From contig MGVA01000069.1 in assembly GCA_001800245.1 (NCBI GenBank), positions 1-61,779 on the forward strand: a DNA stretch of 61,779 nt. Reading direction: 5' to 3'. This DNA is from Elusimicrobia bacterium RIFOXYA12_FULL_51_18 (lineage in GTDB: Bacteria; Elusimicrobiota; Elusimicrobia; Elusimicrobiales; UBA9959). Each line of letters starts with the position of its first letter. Within the stretch, counting starts at the first letter, position 1. Positions 24,620-33,694 of the stretch are shown here, one piece after another. The notes below the pieces were generated by a model. The model had not been told where the DNA came from, ran no database searches, and saw only the letters and a program-made list of their open reading frames with translations. Both the position numbers and the translations under genes were made by a program.

Positions 24620-25686
24620 TAGAAGAACTTGAAAAAGCATCCGATCTGGTGGAAGACGGGAAATCCGAAGAAGCTTTTAAGGCCTTAAAAGCCATCAGAC
24701 GCTCCGCCTCAAAAGGATTTGAAGGACGGTGGTATTATTTATACGGCGAAGCCTGGCGTCTCAAAGGCATTTTTGATAAAGCGATAGCTGCATACGGAAC
24801 AGCCTTGCTGCGGGGACTCCCGGCCGCTGAGTTTTTCTGCCAGGCGCTTATCAAGACAGCCGCCTGCCACCGGGCGCTCGGCCATGAGAAGCAGGCGTTT
24901 GCTTTCGCCGGAGCCGCTATTAAAGCCGCGGCCAAGGCGCCGTCCTTAAAGCGGGAAGCGGAATTAGAACTGGCCATGGCGTACCGTCTGAAAGGTGATT
25001 TTAAAAAAGCCGGGGCGATGCTTGAAAGACTCCTCCACGCTTATCTGAAAGAAAACGATTACGGCGCGGCGGCTTTCATTTTGTGGGCTTTAGGCGGACT
25101 TTACCGGCTGGAAGGCCGGTATGGGCTGGCTATAGAGTCTTTCAAGTTATCCGCGGCTTACGCGGTCAGGGACCATGATAATTCAGCTAGGGGCTACGCT
25201 TTGTTCGGATTGGGAGGCGTACTGCGTGTGGCCGGCTTTATGGCGCCAGCGCGCGCCGCTTACGTCCAGGCCAGAAAACTATTCCTGAAGACAGAGGACA
25301 CTTTTGCCAGAGCTTACGCCGAATGCGGCCTGGCCAATGTTCTGAGGCAGCTGGGAGAACTTGACGCCGCCTTCAAAGGATATCGGCGGGCTCATCGGCT
25401 TTACTCAGAGATCGGAGACAAACCCGATCTGGGATTTGTGGAATGGGGACTTGGGGAAATCTACAAAAAGAGGGGGGAATTCAGGAACGCTTTAGCCTGT
25501 TTTAAAAACGCGCGCCGCCTTTTCTACGGTCACGCCGAACTTAGAGGGGAAATACTGAGCGAACTTTCCATGGCCAACGTCCATTATTTAGAAGGGCGGA
25601 CGGCCGAAGCCGACAAAATGTACTTCGCAGCCGTAACCAAAGCCCGTAAGCACGGACTCCACACCTATCTGGAGACATTTACCTGA
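24613..25686 (+). CDS. Tetratricopeptide repeat protein
   Basis: A 357-aa soluble protein made almost wholly of TPR units of about 34-40 residues (for example GRWYYLYGEAWRLKGIFDKA and FVEWGLGEIYKKRGEFRNALACF, each read as the W/L-G-Y-A-F pattern). There is no signal peptide or catalytic domain, so it is probably a cytosolic scaffold. It overlaps the endonuclease III-like gene by 7 nt and is likely cotranscribed with it. Partner unknown. Confidence 0.75.
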   Translation: MVIEELEKASDLVEDGKSEEAFKALKAIRRSASKGFEGRWYYLYGEAWRLKGIFDKAIAAYGTALLRGLPAAEFFCQALIKTAACHRALGHEKQAFAFAGAAIKAAAKAPSLKREAELELAMAYRLKGDFKKAGAMLERLLHAYLKENDYGAAAFILWALGGLYRLEGRYGLAIESFKLSAAYAVRDHDNSARGYALFGLGGVLRVAGFMAPARAAYVQARKLFLKTEDTFARAYAECGLANVLRQLGELDAAFKGYRRAHRLYSEIGDKPDLGFVEWGLGEIYKKRGEFRNALACFKNARRLFYGHAELRGEILSELSMANVHYLEGRTAEADKMYFAAVTKARKHGLHTYLETFT

Positions 25687-25755
25687 AATTCCCGGCCTTG
25701 CTTTGCCGAACGTCTTGGATATTTACACATTTCAGGGCCGCTGTGTACCGGAAAT

Positions 25756-25804
25756 AACCGCAGGGCTCAATAACATCTACGGCTGTGGGAAGTGCGGTTT
25801 TTAC
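25756..25804 (+). terminator. Possible rho-independent terminator
   Basis: AACCGCA (25756-25762) pairs with TGCGGTT (25793-25799) across a 30-nt loop, and a short T-run follows. It lies between the TPR gene and the convergent lptB. The long loop makes it a weak candidate. Confidence 0.35.
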
Positions 25805-26520
25805 ATTTTAAAATCCCAGCCGAGGTAGTATTCCCTGGCCTTGGGATCGTTTAATAGGACATCCGCCGAGCCTTCGATCAGGATCTGGCCGTTGTAGATA
25901 AGGTAGGATCTGTCTGTGATGGAAAGGGTTTCGCGCACATTATGGTCGGTTATCAATACTCCGATGCCTTTATCCTTTAAGTGCCTGATTATCTTTTTCA
26001 ATTCACTTACCGTTATCGGATCGATGCCCACAAACGGTTCGTCCAGCAGGATTATCCGCGGCTCATTTATCATGACCCGGGCCACCTCCAGCCGCCGCTT
26101 CTCGCCTCCGGACAAAGACCAGGCTTTCTGATTTTTAAGTTTCATCAAGCCGAATTCGTTCAAAAGAGATTCCACGCGGTTCCTGAGAACAGTTTTATCT
26201 TCGGTAGTGCGTTCCAGAATAGCCACCAGGTTGTCTTCCACGGTCAGGCCGCGGAAAACGGTTGGCTCCTGGGCCAGATAGCCTATGCCGCCTCTGGCCC
26301 GCAGGTACATGGGCATGCCTGAAACATCCTTGCTGTCCATAAACACCTTACCGGAGTCCGGCTCCATAAAACCGACCAGCATATGGAAAGTGGTGGTCTT
26401 ACCGGCGCCGTTGGGGCCCAGCAGGCCGCAGATTTCTCCGGAATTGATGGTCAGGCTTATACCATTCACAACTTTTCTGCGATTAAAACTTTTTTCAAGC
26501 AGTTCAGAGGTTAGTCTCAT
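25801..26520 (-). CDS. lptB: LPS export ABC transporter ATPase LptB
   Basis: A 239-aa ATPase that drives extraction of lipopolysaccharide from the inner membrane with LptF/G. Walker A is LLGPNGAGKTTTF, signature LSGGEKRRLEVAR, Walker B RIILLDEPFVGID, and the H-loop LITDHNVRETL is highly typical of LptB. LptF and LptG are not in the window. It lies 20 nt after lptA in the kds-lpt operon and is its last gene. Confidence 0.95.
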   Translation of the reverse strand: MRLTSELLEKSFNRRKVVNGISLTINSGEICGLLGPNGAGKTTTFHMLVGFMEPDSGKVFMDSKDVSGMPMYLRARGGIGYLAQEPTVFRGLTVEDNLVAILERTTEDKTVLRNRVESLLNEFGLMKLKNQKAWSLSGGEKRRLEVARVMINEPRIILLDEPFVGIDPITVSELKKIIRHLKDKGIGVLITDHNVRETLSITDRSYLIYNGQILIEGSADVLLNDPKAREYYLGWDFKM

Positions 26521-26540
26521 AAAATTACACGGAACCGGTT

Positions 26541-27278
26541 TTATTTTGGAAGCTTGATTTTAACAGGCGATTCATCATCCGCGGCTTTTACCCAGCCGGC
26601 GACATTGTTGTACATTTTTACGTCTCCGGTATCCCTGAAAAACCTCATTTTCTCGCTGGTCATCGCGAAATCCCGGCCATCTCTGGTGCCCACCGCCACC
26701 GGCACGGACCGCGGCGCGGCTTTACCGAGCGAGGGATCGGGAATGGAGTTGTAGATAAGAAAAGAACGGTCGGTGTCGCTGTAAAACCCGTTATCCGAAA
26801 ATATCTCCATTTTTTCAGTCTGTAGATAAAAATTACCCAGAAAGTCCATGGCGGCTTTGGCATGATCGCCGTTTATGCGGTCACAGCGCCCCTTAAGCGG
26901 CTTGCCATCGGCGGAGAGATACTTCATCCGGATAGGTTCCTTGCCGCGGTAAAGCTCGGCTTTTTCAAGGTTTTCAAAATATTTCCCATTGTCGCAATAA
27001 AGCTCCAGGCTGGAAGCGTCCCTGAATTTTCGCAGACAATAGACGGCGCCGCGGAGAGTCCACGTCCGGGTTTTGCGCTCATAGACCGCGTGATCGGTGC
27101 TGAGATTATAAACGGCGTTGCGAAAAGAAACGGCGCCGTCAAAGATCTCGCGGTCATTTATCCGGTCCATTTTCCATGACTCGCTTTTCACCGCCGAATC
27201 CATAAGAAGATCGTCAGCCGCGCCCGCAGGGAGGGGGAGCACAAGAGCCAGCATAAGGGCTGAAGCAATCAGTCTCAT
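26541..27278 (-). CDS. lptA: LptA/OstA-like periplasmic LPS transport protein
   Basis: A 245-aa exported protein with signal peptide MRLIASALMLALVLPLPAGAA. The mature part is beta-rich, with OstA-like repeats of the form AVYERKTRTWTLRGAVYC and KMEIFSDNGFYSD, the fold that builds the periplasmic Lpt bridge. Position between lptC and lptB supports the assignment. It overlaps the lptC stop by 4 nt. Sequence is diverged from enterobacterial LptA, so the symbol rests largely on fold and context. Confidence 0.75.
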   Translation of the reverse strand: MRLIASALMLALVLPLPAGAADDLLMDSAVKSESWKMDRINDREIFDGAVSFRNAVYNLSTDHAVYERKTRTWTLRGAVYCLRKFRDASSLELYCDNGKYFENLEKAELYRGKEPIRMKYLSADGKPLKGRCDRINGDHAKAAMDFLGNFYLQTEKMEIFSDNGFYSDTDRSFLIYNSIPDPSLGKAAPRSVPVAVGTRDGRDFAMTSEKMRFFRDTGDVKMYNNVAGWVKAADDESPVKIKLPK

Positions 27279-27793
27279 TTCTTTTCCCGCGTAGTAGTTT
27301 CCTGCCGGGTTACCTCTATCTCGGATAGATCGGGGTTAGCTTTGAAGCCTTGCCCCCGGGTTATGGTATTACCCTTGAATATGATTACAGGATCGTCGGT
27401 CCAGATTTTATTTTTTTCCGAACTAAAAAAAAGCCGGGAGGTAAACAACGCCATTCTTTCCGTCTTTGAAACCACTTTCACATTCTTCTCAAGTTGCGCC
27501 TCCTTTTTGGCCATATTGAGAAAACCTGTTTCAGCGTCCAGATCCGAAGAAGGGTTGCCCTTCTCAAAAAATTTCATTTTCGGGTTGTCAAAAAATATCT
27601 TGGTTTCACCGTCTTCAAAGCGGGCGGTTTTGGAATCCACCGTCCAGCGCACAGTGTTATCGTTGACCTCGGCAACTTTTACGCCAGCCATCAAACTTGC
27701 GCCCTCCTTCATCCCTCCAGCCGCGCCACGACCGGAACAGGCGGAAGCGGCCAGCGCAACCAGGAAGGTAAAGATCGGGAAAAGATTTTTCAG
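27275..27793 (-). CDS. lptC: LptC-like LPS export lipoprotein, probable CTG start
   Basis: A 172-aa protein. Starting at the first in-frame ATG (27712) would remove a complete lipoprotein signal that is plainly encoded upstream: KNLFPIFTFLVALAASAC with lipobox ASAC. The only plausible start for it is CTG at 27793-27791, with AGAAGG six nt upstream. It overlaps the kdsD stop as CTGA, exactly where an ATGA overlap would be expected. The mature part (VRWTVDSKTARFEDGETKIFF and later) matches the LptC/OstA-like domain that passes LPS from LptFG to LptA. It overlaps lptA by 4 nt. A lipid anchor differs from the transmembrane anchor of E. coli LptC. Confidence 0.75.
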   Translation of the reverse strand: MKNLFPIFTFLVALAASACSGRGAAGGMKEGASLMAGVKVAEVNDNTVRWTVDSKTARFEDGETKIFFDNPKMKFFEKGNPSSDLDAETGFLNMAKKEAQLEKNVKVVSKTERMALFTSRLFFSSEKNKIWTDDPVIIFKGNTITRGQGFKANPDLSEIEVTRQETTTREKK

Positions 27794-28824
27794 ATCAAGC
27801 CTTCTTTCAAAAGATCTTTTTCATCTATGATGCCGATGGGCCGGAAAGTTTTCCGGTCAATGACCGGAAGATTGTCTATTTTCCTGGCCGAAATGATCCT
27901 GGCGGCTTCTATCGCCATAGTGTCCGGATATACGCAAAACGGTTTTTTGGTCATAAGCCCGTCTATGGCGCAAGCCAGACCGGCTTTCCCGCACTCAAGG
28001 CCTCTACGCAGGTCCCCGTCCGTAAAAAAACCGGCAAGACGCCCGCGCCTATCCGTGATGGAAACCGCTCCGACTCTGGTTCCGGTCATAACAGCGAGCG
28101 CGGCTTTCAGCGTAGAGCCGGTCCGCACCACCGGGTTCTCCCGGCCTTTATGCATTAAGTCGGACACTCGCAGATTTAAAAGCTTGCCGAGGTTGCCGCC
28201 GGGATGGAGGCGGGCGAAATTAGAGCTATTGAAACCTTTGACGCGCATCAGCGTTATAGCAACGGCGTCTCCCACAGCCAGCATGGCCGCGGTAGAGGAG
28301 GTGGGCACAATGTTGTACGGGCAGGCTTCATGCCGGATATTAAGCCGGAGTACAATATCGGAATAGCGCGCTATTTTGGAATCCGGATTATTAGTGAGGG
28401 AAATTATTTTCAAGCCTTCTTTCGCCAATAATGGCAGGAGCTTGGCAGTCTCCTCAGTTTCGCCGGAATAGGACAGCGCCAGAATAATATCTTCTTTGGC
28501 GATAAGTCCCATATCTCCATGAAGCGATTCCACAGGATGGATATAAACGCTCGGAGTGCCGGTGGAGGAGAGCGTTGACGCTATCTTACGGGCGATAATG
28601 CCTGATTTCCCCACACCTAACACAACCACCTTGCCGCTTGCGGCCAGAAGCAGGCGCACGGCCCTGGTAAAATCTTTGCCTATGCCTTTGGCGGCAAGCC
28701 GGAGCGCGGCGGACTCTTCCGCCACCACGGACCTGCCGGATTTTAAAATAAAACCATCAGTGGTCTTATCGGGTTTGATTACGCCGCGGGTTACCGCACG
28801 GCGGCGCAAGGAAAGACCTGTCAT
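27790..28824 (-). CDS. kdsD: Arabinose-5-phosphate isomerase (Kdo pathway)
   Basis: A 344-aa KpsF/GutQ-family enzyme converting ribulose 5-phosphate to arabinose 5-phosphate, the first committed step to Kdo. The SIS domain has VVVLGVGKSGIIARKIASTL and the active-site region HPVESLHGDMG. Two CBS domains fill the C-terminal 130 residues (from about NLRVSDLM, and KPFCVYPDTM). It has roughly 20 extra N-terminal residues. It overlaps the zinc-ribbon gene (ATGA) and lptC (CTGA). Confidence 0.93.
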   Translation of the reverse strand: MTGLSLRRRAVTRGVIKPDKTTDGFILKSGRSVVAEESAALRLAAKGIGKDFTRAVRLLLAASGKVVVLGVGKSGIIARKIASTLSSTGTPSVYIHPVESLHGDMGLIAKEDIILALSYSGETEETAKLLPLLAKEGLKIISLTNNPDSKIARYSDIVLRLNIRHEACPYNIVPTSSTAAMLAVGDAVAITLMRVKGFNSSNFARLHPGGNLGKLLNLRVSDLMHKGRENPVVRTGSTLKAALAVMTGTRVGAVSITDRRGRLAGFFTDGDLRRGLECGKAGLACAIDGLMTKKPFCVYPDTMAIEAARIISARKIDNLPVIDRKTFRPIGIIDEKDLLKEGLI

Positions 28825-29084
28825 GGGGCGGGCACCTTATGCGGGTTAAGCCAGGGGGTCATTTCGGCCGGCAGCTGCCGCTGACTATACGGCGGAGGTA
28901 GTCTATGAAGCAGCCAGCTCATAGCAAAGAAAAAGACGGTGACCGTGATATAGATCCAGGAAAGAGTCTTTAAATGCCATTTCCAGTCAGGGAACCATAC
29001 AGGCGGCAAAGTAAGATCCCTGCCGCATTTTCTGCATAATTTAAGTGTTGCCCTGTTCTCCTGCCCGCAGTTTAAACATTTCAT
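28821..29084 (-). CDS. Small zinc-ribbon membrane protein
   Basis: An 87-aa protein. The N-terminus CLNCGQENRATLKLCRKCG gives two CxxC pairs, a zinc ribbon. A single transmembrane helix (ISWIYITVTVFFFAMSWLL region, about residues 42-60) and a Pro-rich tail follow. The family is not recognised. It is embedded in the Kdo/Lpt operon, overlapping kdsD by 4 nt, so a role in envelope assembly or its regulation is possible. It is preceded by a 305-nt repeat-filled gap. Confidence 0.6.
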   Translation of the reverse strand: MKCLNCGQENRATLKLCRKCGRDLTLPPVWFPDWKWHLKTLSWIYITVTVFFFAMSWLLHRLPPPYSQRQLPAEMTPWLNPHKVPAP

Positions 29085-29097
29085 AGAGTTATCCTCT

Positions 29098-29386
29098 GTC
29101 GCACCCCGCGCTTAACACATGCGCGGGGCGGATTACCGCCGGGCTTTATAAAGTGGCGCCCGGTGCTCCACAAGGAGGGCTCTGCCCTCCGTTTCATCGT
29201 CGCTTACTCCCTGCGCTTCGCTTGGCGGGACCCTTTCCTGGGGATTTTCCCACAGGAGGACACCGCTGTTGCGGTTTCCCCTACGCTGCGCTGAACCTCC
29301 CGGAGCGGAAATCTCCTGAATACTAAGGAGACAAATCTTCTTAACTCTGTCGCACCCCGCGCTTAACACATGCGCGGGGCGGATTA
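29098..29386. repeat. Composite palindromic repeat element A
   Basis: The 305-nt gap 29085-29390 holds a 289-nt element bounded by two identical copies of a 38-nt palindromic unit (29098-29135 and 29349-29386; CGCACCCCGCGC ... GCGCGGGGCGGATTA). Between them are hairpins GGAGGGC-TCT-GCCCTCC and CCGC-TGTT-GCGG. The same succession of modules, inverted, occurs at 57202-57435. Its right part recurs at 37056-37145 and a single unit at 54964-55001. No real ORF is seen inside; a minus-strand frame across it is an artefact. Confidence 0.75.
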
Positions 29387-29390
29387 GCGT

Positions 29391-30242
29391 TTACAAGCCG
29401 GAATCTTGCGACTTTTTTATTCTGAGCGCCAGTTTATCTATCTGGTTTAGTGTCCGCACAATACCGGGAACGCGATCCAGTTTGAACGAATTCGGTCCGT
29501 CGGAAAGGGCCTTTTCCGGATCGGGATGGGCTTCAAAGAAGATTCCGGCCAGCTTAAGCGCCGCGGCCGCTTTGGCCAACGGCAGGGCAAGCTTCGCGTC
29601 CCCGCCGGTGGCTTTGCCCAAGGCCCCCGGTTTTTGCACGGAATGGGTGCAGTCGAAGATAACCGGATAGTTGAACCCTTTCATGATCTCAAGACCGCGC
29701 ATATCCACCACAAGATTGTTGTAGCCGAAAGAGGTGCCGCGCTCGGTAAGCAGGATATTCCTATTACCGCGCGATTCTATTTTAGCGATGATATTTTGCA
29801 TGTCCCAAGGCGCCAGAAACTGTCCTTTTTTCACATTGACGGCTTTCCCGGTGTCGGCGCAGGCAAAAAGCAGATCGGTCTGGCGGCACAGGAAGGCAGG
29901 GATCTGGAGGATATCGGCCACCTCAGCCACGCGAGCCGCCTGGGAAGGTTCGTGCACATCTATGAGGATGGGGACGTTAAGGCGATTCTTCAGATCTTTC
30001 AAAAAAGCCAGCGCGGTCTCCATAGGAATACCGCGGAAAGAGGAATGGGAGGTACGGTTTGCCTTATCAAAAGAGGCTTTCAGAACAAAGGAGGCTCCGA
30101 GTTTGCGGAATATGGCCTTGAGCGCAGCCGCCTCCGCGGCGTAGCTCTTAAGGGATTCAATGACGCATGGGCCGGAGATATAGACGAGAGGGGCGTCGTT
30201 GGAGAATATCGCGTTTCCAGCTTTTACACGGACTTGTTTCAT
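29391..30242 (-). CDS. kdsA: Kdo-8-phosphate synthase
   Basis: A 283-aa aldolase joining arabinose 5-phosphate and phosphoenolpyruvate to Kdo-8-phosphate. Motifs include [28 protein letters not shown], the FLCRQTDLL loop, [11 protein letters not shown] and DCTHSVQ. A Cys precedes the VIES, as in the PEP-binding loop. Length is normal. Its start overlaps the pyrG stop by 4 nt. Repeat element A separates it from the zinc-ribbon gene downstream. KdsC, the phosphatase, is not obvious in the window. Confidence 0.96.
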   Translation of the reverse strand: MKQVRVKAGNAIFSNDAPLVYISGPCVIESLKSYAAEAAALKAIFRKLGASFVLKASFDKANRTSHSSFRGIPMETALAFLKDLKNRLNVPILIDVHEPSQAARVAEVADILQIPAFLCRQTDLLFACADTGKAVNVKKGQFLAPWDMQNIIAKIESRGNRNILLTERGTSFGYNNLVVDMRGLEIMKGFNYPVIFDCTHSVQKPGALGKATGGDAKLALPLAKAAAALKLAGIFFEAHPDPEKALSDGPNSFKLDRVPGIVRTLNQIDKLALRIKKSQDSGL

Positions 30243-31891
30243 ACGATACCGGCCTTGGAAGTATTAGTCTGCGCGGCTCCGATTATCCGCGCCGTATTAT
30301 TAGCTACCTGCCTGCTAGCCGCGGCCACGAAATCCCTGAAAAGCGGATGGGGGGTCAAAGGCCTTGATTTTAATTCCGGATGGAACTGGACTCCGACAAA
30401 CCATGGATGATTTTTCAGTTCCACTATTTCCGGGAGACGCTTTTCTTTGTAAAGTCCGCTGACTATCATCCCTTTCTTCTCGTATGCTTTCAGGTAGCGG
30501 GTATTGAATTCGTAACGGTGGCGATGGCGCTCGGAAATAAGCGTGTTCCCGTAGATTTTGGCCGCCATGGAACCGGCTTTTAGACGGCATGGGTAGGCGC
30601 CAAGACGCATGGTGCCGCCTTTTTCCCTGATCTTTTTCTGCTCAGCCATAATATCTACCACGGGATAAGGAGTTTTCGGGAAGAATTCCGTGGAGTGCGC
30701 CTTCTTATACCCCAGAACGTTTCGCGCGAACTCTATCACAGCGCACTGCATGCCCAGACAGATCCCCAGGAAAGGCACGCCGTTCTCGCGGGCGTAGCGC
30801 GCCGCGCCTATCTTGCCTTCTATGCCCCGGTCCCCGAAACCGCCGGGTACGATGATGCCGGCGGCTTTTGTCAGGCGTTCCCTGCAATTTTTATCTTCAA
30901 CATCCACCAGGTCCAGTTCAACCCTGACGCCGTTGGCTATCGCGCCGTGGTGGATGGCTTCCGCCAGGGATTTATAAGAATCCTTGAGCTTCGTGTATTT
31001 GCCGGCTATAACTATCCGCACCGTGCGCGCCGTTTCGGCCGCCTTGAGCTTTTCCAGGAAAGCCGTCCATTCTTCAAAATCCCATTTCTTGCTCCTGAGC
31101 CGCAGCAACATCATGATCTGTTCGTCTATGCCCTGCTTTTTCAGCACATTGGGAACGGCATAGATCGAAAAGCTGTTGGGCGCCTCTATGACGGCTTCTT
31201 CCGGGACGCTGGTGAAAAGGGCTATTTTATTGCGGATCTCCCTGCCCAGTGGTTTCTCGGTGCGGCAGACGATAATGTCCGGGTCTATGCCTATCTCTCG
31301 CAGTTTATTTACGGAGTGCTGGGTAGGCTTGGTTTTGAGCTCATCGGACGCTGAAAGATATGGGACCAAAGTCACGTGTATATATATGACATCCGTGCGC
31401 GTCCTGTCGGGACGCATCTGCCGGGCGGCTTCCAGGAACGGCAGGCTTTCTATATCGCCCACGGTCCCTCCGATCTCTATAATGGTGATATCAAAGCCTT
31501 CCGCCGCCTTGTAAAATCTCTTCTTTATTTCATCGGTAATATGCGGAATGACCTGCACGGTCTGGCCGAGGTAGAGGCCTTTGCGCTCCTTACCTATTAC
31601 GGTCTGATAGATCTGGCCGGCGGTCATATTATTGGTCTTGCGGGTGTCTATTTCAAGGAACCGTTCGTAATATCCCAGATCGAGATCGGTTTCGGCTCCG
31701 TCATCGGTCACAAAGACCTCTCCGTGCTGAAAGGGGGCCATAGTGCCGGCGTCCACGTTTATATAGGGGTCGCATTTAACGATGTTGACTGAAAGTCCAT
31801 GCGCCTTCAACAGGCGCCCCACGGAAGCGGCCGTTATGCCTTTGCCAAGAGAACTGACCACGCCGCCGGTCACAAAAATGTATTTTGTCAT
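30239..31891 (-). CDS. pyrG: CTP synthase
   Basis: A 550-aa enzyme making CTP from UTP, ATP and glutamine. The synthetase domain begins [20 protein letters not shown]. The class I glutaminase domain has nucleophile Cys in [18 protein letters not shown] and the His-Glu pair in [12 protein letters not shown]. Complete and of normal length. It lies between kdsB and kdsA with 4-nt overlaps on both sides. CTP is the co-substrate of KdsB, so the position links nucleotide supply to CMP-Kdo synthesis. Confidence 0.97.
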   Translation of the reverse strand: MTKYIFVTGGVVSSLGKGITAASVGRLLKAHGLSVNIVKCDPYINVDAGTMAPFQHGEVFVTDDGAETDLDLGYYERFLEIDTRKTNNMTAGQIYQTVIGKERKGLYLGQTVQVIPHITDEIKKRFYKAAEGFDITIIEIGGTVGDIESLPFLEAARQMRPDRTRTDVIYIHVTLVPYLSASDELKTKPTQHSVNKLREIGIDPDIIVCRTEKPLGREIRNKIALFTSVPEEAVIEAPNSFSIYAVPNVLKKQGIDEQIMMLLRLRSKKWDFEEWTAFLEKLKAAETARTVRIVIAGKYTKLKDSYKSLAEAIHHGAIANGVRVELDLVDVEDKNCRERLTKAAGIIVPGGFGDRGIEGKIGAARYARENGVPFLGICLGMQCAVIEFARNVLGYKKAHSTEFFPKTPYPVVDIMAEQKKIREKGGTMRLGAYPCRLKAGSMAAKIYGNTLISERHRHRYEFNTRYLKAYEKKGMIVSGLYKEKRLPEIVELKNHPWFVGVQFHPELKSRPLTPHPLFRDFVAAASRQVANNTARIIGAAQTNTSKAGIV

Positions 31892-32631
31892 TTAGAATGT
31901 CCTTTCCCGGCCAGAAACCTCTCGGCCGCTTTCAGGTCGGCCGGGGTATCTATGGCCGGGCCGAGAACTTTCACAACGGCGACGCCGATAGTCATGCCGC
32001 TTTCAAGCGCACGCAGCTGTTCCAGGCGCTCCAGGCGCTCCAGCGGGCTAGGCGGAAGTTTAACAAAACGGTAGAGGGAGGAACGTTTATAAATATAAAA
32101 ACCGCAATGCTTATACCACGGAAAACTCTTAAGGTCGGAGAGCGGATGGTGGAAAGGGATGGGGGAACGGGAAAAATAAAGCGCCCGGCCATCTTCATTC
32201 ATGGCGATCTTTACGCAGTTGGGGTTGATTATATCCGCTTTATCCGAGATCGGAGCGCCCGCGGTTGCGATATCGCAACCGGCCCGCATCAGTTTGAAAG
32301 CCGCCAGTAAAGTTTCGGCACGCATGAACGGTTCGTCGCCCTGAAAATTGACTATAAATTTCTTTTCAGAACCTTTTGCCGCCTCATAAACGCGGTCCGT
32401 GCCGGACTGGCACGCGGAGCTGGTCAATACCGCTTTTGCGCCGATGCCTGCGGCGAATTCCAGAACCCGCTTGTCTTCGGTGGCTATAAGGACCGGACCA
32501 AGGCCGGACTTTACTGCGGCCTCATAACACCACTGAAGCACCGGTTTTCCGTGTATTTTTGCCAGCACTTTTCCGGGGAAACGCTGGGAATTATAGCGGG
32601 CCGGGATTACGATTAAACAGTCTTTGTCCAT
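31888..32631 (-). CDS. kdsB: CMP-Kdo synthetase
   Basis: A 247-aa cytidylyltransferase activating Kdo with [19 protein letters not shown] at the N-terminus is the nucleotide-binding signature; QGDEPFM and the [12 protein letters not shown] region are also characteristic. Length matches the family. It overlaps the upstream heptose kinase gene by 19 nt and pyrG by 4 nt. Confidence 0.95.
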   Translation of the reverse strand: MDKDCLIVIPARYNSQRFPGKVLAKIHGKPVLQWCYEAAVKSGLGPVLIATEDKRVLEFAAGIGAKAVLTSSACQSGTDRVYEAAKGSEKKFIVNFQGDEPFMRAETLLAAFKLMRAGCDIATAGAPISDKADIINPNCVKIAMNEDGRALYFSRSPIPFHHPLSDLKSFPWYKHCGFYIYKRSSLYRFVKLPPSPLERLERLEQLRALESGMTIGVAVVKVLGPAIDTPADLKAAERFLAGKGHSK

Positions 32632-33635
32632 AGGTCTTTTTTTACGCTTTCCAGAAGTTCTTCTTTCGTGAGAGTGGCCGTACCGAGCTTAGCGACTACT
32701 ATGCCCGCCGCGAAGTTGGCTATAAGCGCGGCTTCTTCCGGCGAGGCGCCAGCGGCCGACGCAAGCGCCAGGGTGGAGATAACGGTGTCTCCTGCGCCTG
32801 TCACGTCATAGACTTCGCGGGCTTTGGTGGGAATGTGAAGGATCTTCATACGGTCGCCGGCATTATTAAAAAGCGTCATACCATGTTCGCCCTGAGTAAT
32901 AAGCAGCGACCGGCAATTAAGGGTTGCTATGATCTTTCTGCCCAGTTCCTCCACCTGTTCCTGGCTGTCTTTCTGGATCAGACGCATGCCCTGGTAGGCT
33001 TCCATGGTGTTGGGAGTCAGACAGGTGGCTTTTTTATAGCGCGCGAAGTGTTCGACCTTGGGGTCCACAAAAACCGGCACACCGCGGTTGAGGGCCAGTT
33101 TTATCGCGGCTTCGATAACGTGGGGGGTAAGGAGGCCTTTGCCGTAGTCGGATAGGATCACGGCCCCGACGCCGGCTTTGAGTTGGTCAGTCAGCGCGCC
33201 AAGCACCGCTTTTTGCAGCGAGGGAGTGAGCTTTAGCTCCGGTTCACGGTCAAAGCGGACCACCTGCTGGTGTTCGGCTATAACACGGGTCTTTTCAATG
33301 GTGAAGGCTGCTGCGTCGCTGATCAACGAGCCGGTATCCACGCCTTTGCCGGAAAGAATATCCGAAAGTTCGCCCGCGGCGTTATCCCGCCCAGTGATGG
33401 AGATAAGGCCGGGCTTGGCGCCCAAGGCGGCCAAATTAGCGGCTACATTTCCGGAGCCGCCGGCCACGGTATGGACCTCACGGACTTTTACTATTGGAAC
33501 GGGGGCTTCGGGGGAGATGCGGCGCACGGATCCCCTGATATAGCGGTCGAGCATGATATCGCCCAGTACCGCCACGCGTTGTGAACTAAAATTATCGATG
33601 ATCCTGCGAAGTTTGCTGAAAGAAGCGGAATCCAT
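32613..33635 (-). CDS. D-glycero-beta-D-manno-heptose-7-phosphate kinase (HldE kinase-like)
   Basis: A 340-aa PfkB/ribokinase-type sugar kinase matching the kinase half of HldE (HldA/RfaE1). RVAVLGDIMLDRYIRGSVRRISPEAP opens the domain, given here by the core GDIMLDRYI. GGSGNVAANLAALG and DVTGAGDTVIS hold the substrate and catalytic Asp sites. The adenylyltransferase half is absent. The ATG at 33635 is chosen because upstream codons run into an intergenic inverted repeat and lack homology. A TATAAT lies 7 nt before this ATG with no Shine-Dalgarno sequence, so the transcript may be leaderless. It heads the kds-lpt operon. Confidence 0.88.
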   Translation of the reverse strand: MDSASFSKLRRIIDNFSSQRVAVLGDIMLDRYIRGSVRRISPEAPVPIVKVREVHTVAGGSGNVAANLAALGAKPGLISITGRDNAAGELSDILSGKGVDTGSLISDAAAFTIEKTRVIAEHQQVVRFDREPELKLTPSLQKAVLGALTDQLKAGVGAVILSDYGKGLLTPHVIEAAIKLALNRGVPVFVDPKVEHFARYKKATCLTPNTMEAYQGMRLIQKDSQEQVEELGRKIIATLNCRSLLITQGEHGMTLFNNAGDRMKILHIPTKAREVYDVTGAGDTVISTLALASAAGASPEEAALIANFAAGIVVAKLGTATLTKEELLESVKKDLWTKTV

Positions 33636-33642
33636 GCCAATA

Positions 33643-33648
33643 ATTATA
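33643..33648 (-). promoter_or_regulatory. -10 box directly before the heptose kinase start
   Basis: A perfect TATAAT on the minus strand ends 7 nt from the ATG at 33635. A transcript from it would begin at or next to the start codon. The -35 region is weak (TTATAC at 17-nt spacing). Initiation would be leaderless because no ribosome-binding sequence fits between the box and the ATG. Confidence 0.45.
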
Positions 33649-33694
33649 CTAATTTCGCGCCTTATGTATAATGGCGCATATTCCGCAAAATGAG

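Noticed and set aside
29133..29369. Minus-strand 78-codon frame
   Set aside because: It lies wholly inside repeat element A, follows its palindromes and has no ribosome site or recognisable sequence.
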